From Alphaproteobacteria bacterium (GTDB taxonomy: Bacteria; Pseudomonadota; Alphaproteobacteria; Caulobacterales; Parvularculaceae), in NCBI GenBank assembly GCA_013151255.1, contig JAADIQ010000100.1:1-39712 (forward strand): a DNA stretch of 39,712 nt, in the 5' to 3' direction. Positions within the stretch are counted from its first letter, which is position 1, and every line of letters starts with the position of its first letter. The notes below the pieces were generated by a model, which was not told the origin of the DNA, did not search any database, and saw only the letters and a program-made list of their open reading frames with translations. Shown here piece by piece: positions 37,036-39,712 of the stretch. The position numbers and the translations under genes are program-made.

Positions 37036-37448
37036 CCTCATTTCCGCCGCGCTGGCGCTCATTCTCGCCGTCGCTTTTGTTGCGCCGGTTCTGGCGGTGG
37101 ACCCGGACGAAGTGCTGGACGATGCGGTGCTGGAACAGCGCGCCCGCGACCTCTCGCGGCAATTGCGCTGTGTTGTCTGTCAAAGCCAGAACATCGACAA
37201 TTCCAATGCCAAAAGATATGCGCATCCTGGTGCGCGAACGACTGGTCGCCGGCGACAGCGATGAAGCCATTCTCGCCTATCTTGTTGCTCGGTATGGAGA
37301 TTATATATTGCTGAAACCGCCAGTGCAGACCAACACAGCCTTTTTGTGGGCGGCGCCGGCGCTGATTTTCGCTTTCGCCGCCGCGATCGCCGGGTTTTAT
37401 CTCGCACGCATGCGCCGCGCCGATAATGATGCGGCGGATGAGCGCTGA
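37022..37448 (+). pseudogene. ccmH: CcmH (cytochrome c biogenesis thiol protein), frameshifted
   Basis: The first frame encodes a signal peptide and the redox motif LRCVVCQSQ (Cys50, Cys53) up to NSNA. After AAAA at 37211-37214 the frame becomes meaningless (KRYAHPG). The next frame (+1) continues with [37 protein letters not shown] and the C-terminal membrane helix. In homologues about three residues (such as ELA) lie between SNA and the K/R-D, so both the missing residues and the frame change fit one 8-bp deletion. As sequenced, the product lacks the C-terminal helical domain and anchor. Start overlaps ccmG; the last base overlaps the ccmI ATG. Confidence 0.85.
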
Positions 37449-38350
37449 TGACGGTTTTCATCATCGTCGCGATCATCTTAACGCTCGCCTCCACGGCGGC
37501 GATTGCCTGGCCGTTAGTGTTCGCAAAGCCTGCCGGCAAGACCAGCGCCGACGATGGCGATGCACTGGCGACGCAGCTAGCGGAAATTGAACGCGACCGC
37601 GACTATGGGCTGATCGACGAGCCATCTGCCGAGGATGCAATCCGGCAAGCTGCCGCCACCGCAACGCAAGTCAAGCCGGAACCCGCGCGAGCTGGCAAAG
37701 CCGGGCGTGGCGCAAGACTGATTGCGGCGTTTATCATTGGCGCGATGCCGGTGGGCGCGGCGTTTTTATATCTTGATATCGGCGCGCCCTATGCGTTGAG
37801 CGAAGCCGGGCGTCAGGCCGCCTCAACGCAGGCAGAAGATCAGGCAGCCGAGAACGCTGCGGCGATTGCCGCAATGGCGCCAGACGAACGCGCCGCCATC
37901 ATCGAGCGCATGGTCGCCGGCCTTGCTGACCGACTTGCCGGCCAGCCCGACGACGTCGATGGCTGGCGCATGCTGGGGCGGTCTTATGCAGCGCTTGGAA
38001 ACTTTGCGCAAAGCACCGACGCATGGCGCGAGGCCGCCAGCCGTTCCGGCGAGGCCGAAGATTTACGCGAGCTTGCCGCCGCGCTGTTGAGCGACCGCGA
38101 CGCGGAGGACAATCAGGTCAACGCGGAATTGAATGCGGTCCTGGAGGCGCTTCTCGCCGGCAACGAAAACGATCCGCTTGCCTTGTATTTTCTTGGCCAC
38201 GCCGCCGCGCAAAACGGCGATGCCGATACCGCCGTCGCATACTGGACAAAATTGCGCGCATCACTGCCGCCAGATTCGCCATTGACGCCAAAGCTTGATG
38301 GATTGATTGCCGATGCGCTGCCTCAGGCTGAAGCGCAAGACCGACCTTAA
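37448..38350 (+). CDS. ccmI: Cytochrome c-type biogenesis protein CcmI
   Basis: A 300-residue CcmI, which presents apocytochrome c to the CcmF/CcmH ligase. Two membrane helices (residues about 2-24, and about 95-112, LIAAFIIGAMPVGAAFLYLDI) flank a short loop with EIERDRDYGLIDEPSAEDA, typical of CcmI. The periplasmic part has tetratricopeptide-like repeats (VDGWRMLGRSYAALGNFAQSTDAWREAASRSG, then LALYFLGHAAAQNGDADTAVAYW). It starts at TGATG overlapping the ccmH stop. Its end overlaps convergent ccmE by 4 nt. It is somewhat shorter than many CcmI proteins. Confidence 0.9.
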   Translation: MTVFIIVAIILTLASTAAIAWPLVFAKPAGKTSADDGDALATQLAEIERDRDYGLIDEPSAEDAIRQAAATATQVKPEPARAGKAGRGARLIAAFIIGAMPVGAAFLYLDIGAPYALSEAGRQAASTQAEDQAAENAAAIAAMAPDERAAIIERMVAGLADRLAGQPDDVDGWRMLGRSYAALGNFAQSTDAWREAASRSGEAEDLRELAAALLSDRDAEDNQVNAELNAVLEALLAGNENDPLALYFLGHAAAQNGDADTAVAYWTKLRASLPPDSPLTPKLDGLIADALPQAEAQDRP

Positions 38351-38817
38351 GAGCCGGCCTCTTCGTCGTCCTGCCACAGCCCCTGCTCTTTCAACGCGTC
38401 CATGACTTCCTTGGGCATGTAGTTTTCATCATGTTTGGCGAGCACGGTGTCGGCGATGAGCGTTCCTTCTCCATCGAGCCGGCCCTGAACAACGACGCCC
38501 TGGCCTTCGCGGAAAAGGTCGGGGAGCAGCCCCTGATAGCGGACCGGCGTGACAGCGCCGCCGTCAGTGACAACGAACGACACCATTGCATTGCTCGGAT
38601 CAGCGCCGGACGCATCGCCATGGGCGATGCTGCCATTTTCAACCAATCCGCCAAGACGGATCACATTGGCGGGGGCCGCATCCAGAGCCAGCAACTGGCT
38701 TGGCGTATAAAAATACGTAATCGACGTGCGCAAGGCCGACAGCGTCAGCCCGAGCGCCAAACCCGCCGCTGCAAAGACAGCAAACAGCGAGACCATGCGT
38801 TTTTGTTTCCGGGTCAT
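38347..38817 (-). CDS. ccmE: Cytochrome c maturation haem chaperone CcmE
   Basis: A 156-residue haem chaperone, anchored by an N-terminal helix (MVSLFAVFAAAGLALGLTLSAL) with an OB-fold periplasmic domain. It binds haem covalently through His129 in VLAKHDENYMP, and Tyr133 completes the HxxxY motif. TSITYFYTPSQLL and IRLGGLVENGS are family blocks. It overlaps the end of ccmC by 4 nt, so it is co-translated; ccmD, which normally lies between them, is elsewhere. The last 4 nt overlap convergent ccmI. Confidence 0.96.
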   Translation of the reverse strand: MTRKQKRMVSLFAVFAAAGLALGLTLSALRTSITYFYTPSQLLALDAAPANVIRLGGLVENGSIAHGDASGADPSNAMVSFVVTDGGAVTPVRYQGLLPDLFREGQGVVVQGRLDGEGTLIADTVLAKHDENYMPKEVMDALKEQGLWQDDEEAGS

Positions 38818-39563
38818 TGTTCCACCAGCTCCGCTGCGCGGGTCTCGTCGACAAACTGTAGTCGCGCAAGCCGCCGCGCCGTTAATTCGTTTCTTATCGA
38901 TGGCAATAACATCGCCACATAACCGCTCATATAGGCGGCGATCATCAACAACAAAGGCGTCAGCATCGCGCCGTCTATTGTCGGCCCGTCAGCGCGAAGG
39001 ATGCTCGCTGGCTGATGCAGGCTGTTCCACCACTCAACCGAAAACTTTATGACCGGCACATTGACGAAACCGACAATCGCCAAGATGGCGGCAAGCCGCG
39101 CTGCGCGCGCTTTATCGGGGATCGCCCGCCACAGCGCCATATAGCCGAGATATAAAAACAACATCACCAGCACCGATGTCAGCCGCGCATCCCACACCCA
39201 CCAGGCGCCCCACATCGGCTTGCCCCAGAGCGAGCCAGTAAACAGCGCCAAGATTGTAAAACCGGCGCCAAGCGGCGCGGTCTGTTTGGCGACCACATCG
39301 GCCAGCGGATGCTTCCAGATAAACCCCACCGCCGAGGCGCCCGCCATCACTGAATAGCAAAACATCGACATCCACGCTGCCGGCACATGCACATACATAA
39401 TCCGCACCGCCTCGCCCTGCTGATAGTCGGCAGGGGAATTAAACAGCGCAAAGTAAAGCCCGGCGGCGCCGGTCAGCAGCGCCAGCCCGAGCGCCGCCGG
39501 AAAAGCTATCCGCGCGTAACGCTCAAAGCGCACAGGGTTGGCGAGGTCATTGAAAAAATTCAT
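38814..39563 (-). CDS. ccmC: Haem exporter/handling protein CcmC
   Basis: A 249-residue inner-membrane protein with six helices that delivers haem to CcmE. The WWD motif lies at about residues 113-125 (WGKPMWGAWWVWD). One haem-ligand His is His59 in MYVHVPAAW and the other is in NSLHQPAS. The start at MNFFNDLANP (39563) is 1 nt after the ccmB stop; the open frame to 39623 overlaps ccmB and is not used. It forms the ccmB-ccmC-ccmE unit. Confidence 0.96.
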   Translation of the reverse strand: MNFFNDLANPVRFERYARIAFPAALGLALLTGAAGLYFALFNSPADYQQGEAVRIMYVHVPAAWMSMFCYSVMAGASAVGFIWKHPLADVVAKQTAPLGAGFTILALFTGSLWGKPMWGAWWVWDARLTSVLVMLFLYLGYMALWRAIPDKARAARLAAILAIVGFVNVPVIKFSVEWWNSLHQPASILRADGPTIDGAMLTPLLLMIAAYMSGYVAMLLPSIRNELTARRLARLQFVDETRAAELVEQ

Positions 39564-39564
39564 C

Positions 39565-39712
39565 TTAATCCAGGTTGGAGCGCAACGCCGCCGCGCTGGC
39601 AAGAGGCGATAGTATCGCAGCAAACAGAACCGTCGCGCCGAGCAACATTAAATTGGCGCCATATTGCGGCGCGCCCGCGCCAGACATCGCCGCACCGGAC
39701 CCGAAAATCAGG
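39565..39712 (-). CDS. ccmB: Haem exporter protein CcmB, C-terminal part, cut by window edge
   Basis: The last 48 codons of a membrane protein that read LIFGSGAAMS, then LMLLGATVLFAAILSPLASAAALRSNLD and a TAA stop. This is the final helix and the short tail of CcmB, the membrane subunit of the CcmAB transporter that powers release of holo-CcmE. The stop is 1 nt before the ccmC ATG, the usual operon order. The rest of the gene is outside the window. Confidence 0.88.
   Translation of the reverse strand, partial: LIFGSGAAMSGAGAPQYGANLMLLGATVLFAAILSPLASAAALRSNLD

Noticed and set aside
37200-37225. Programmed frameshifting in ccmH at the AAAA run
   Set aside because: The sequence is not a known slippery heptamer, the needed shift is +1, and the missing codons indicate a deletion. 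Not excluded, but less likely.

Overview
The window is chromosomal DNA from an alphaproteobacterium. The main indications are a tRNA-His of the unusual alphaproteobacterial type (no encoded G-1, U72, A73), a System I cytochrome c maturation (ccm) locus, a sucC/sucD pair, and house-keeping and envelope genes with alphaproteobacterial sequence character. I cannot name the genus from sequence alone.

Layout. (1) 1-4985: succinyl-CoA synthetase. sucD (first 30 codons, cut by the window edge) and sucC lie on the minus strand but are separated by about 3.7 kb. The insert holds a cupin gene, a class I methyltransferase, a decayed PQQ sugar dehydrogenase/cytochrome c gene, a second diverged copy of the last 117 bp of sucC, a hot-dog thioesterase whose end runs into that copy, and a phage-type protein directly behind sucC. 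(2) 5056-14195: ordinary metabolic genes: GNAT acetyltransferase, ABM monooxygenase, a MurC-like Mur ligase divergent from an LD-carboxypeptidase (probable murein recycling), asd, rarD, PaaI thioesterase, epoxide-hydrolase-like protein, small secreted protein, a palindromic intergenic repeat, beta-lactamase-fold hydrolase, small lipoprotein. (3) 14365-33877: surface polysaccharide region. rfbA and rfbC (dTDP-sugar), gmd and fcl (GDP-L-fucose), a DegT-type aminotransferase, glmS plus a GT2 glycosyltransferase, a complete type I secretion operon (TolC, ABC, HlyD), then a GT4 glycosyltransferase, O-antigen ligase/polymerase and Wzx-like flippase. nrdB sits inside this region with a putative tandem NrdR operator. 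(4) 33954-34030: tRNA-His. (5) 34164-39712: ccm locus, arranged as ccmFGHI on plus, ccmB-ccmC-ccmE on minus, and ccmD on minus but stranded on the far side of ccmFGHI. ccmH is frame-shifted.

How the genes work together. glmS, gmd/fcl, rfbA/rfbC and DegT make activated sugars; the two glycosyltransferases, the flippase and the ligase/polymerase assemble and export a surface glycan; the type I system probably exports a surface protein whose gene is not here. The ccm genes attach haem to periplasmic cytochromes c.

I found no CRISPR array, transposase, integrase, or clearly new multi-gene system. The most unusual structures are the interrupted sucC-sucD pair with its duplicated sucC tail, the probable 8-bp deletion in ccmH, the displaced ccmD, and several gene remnants.
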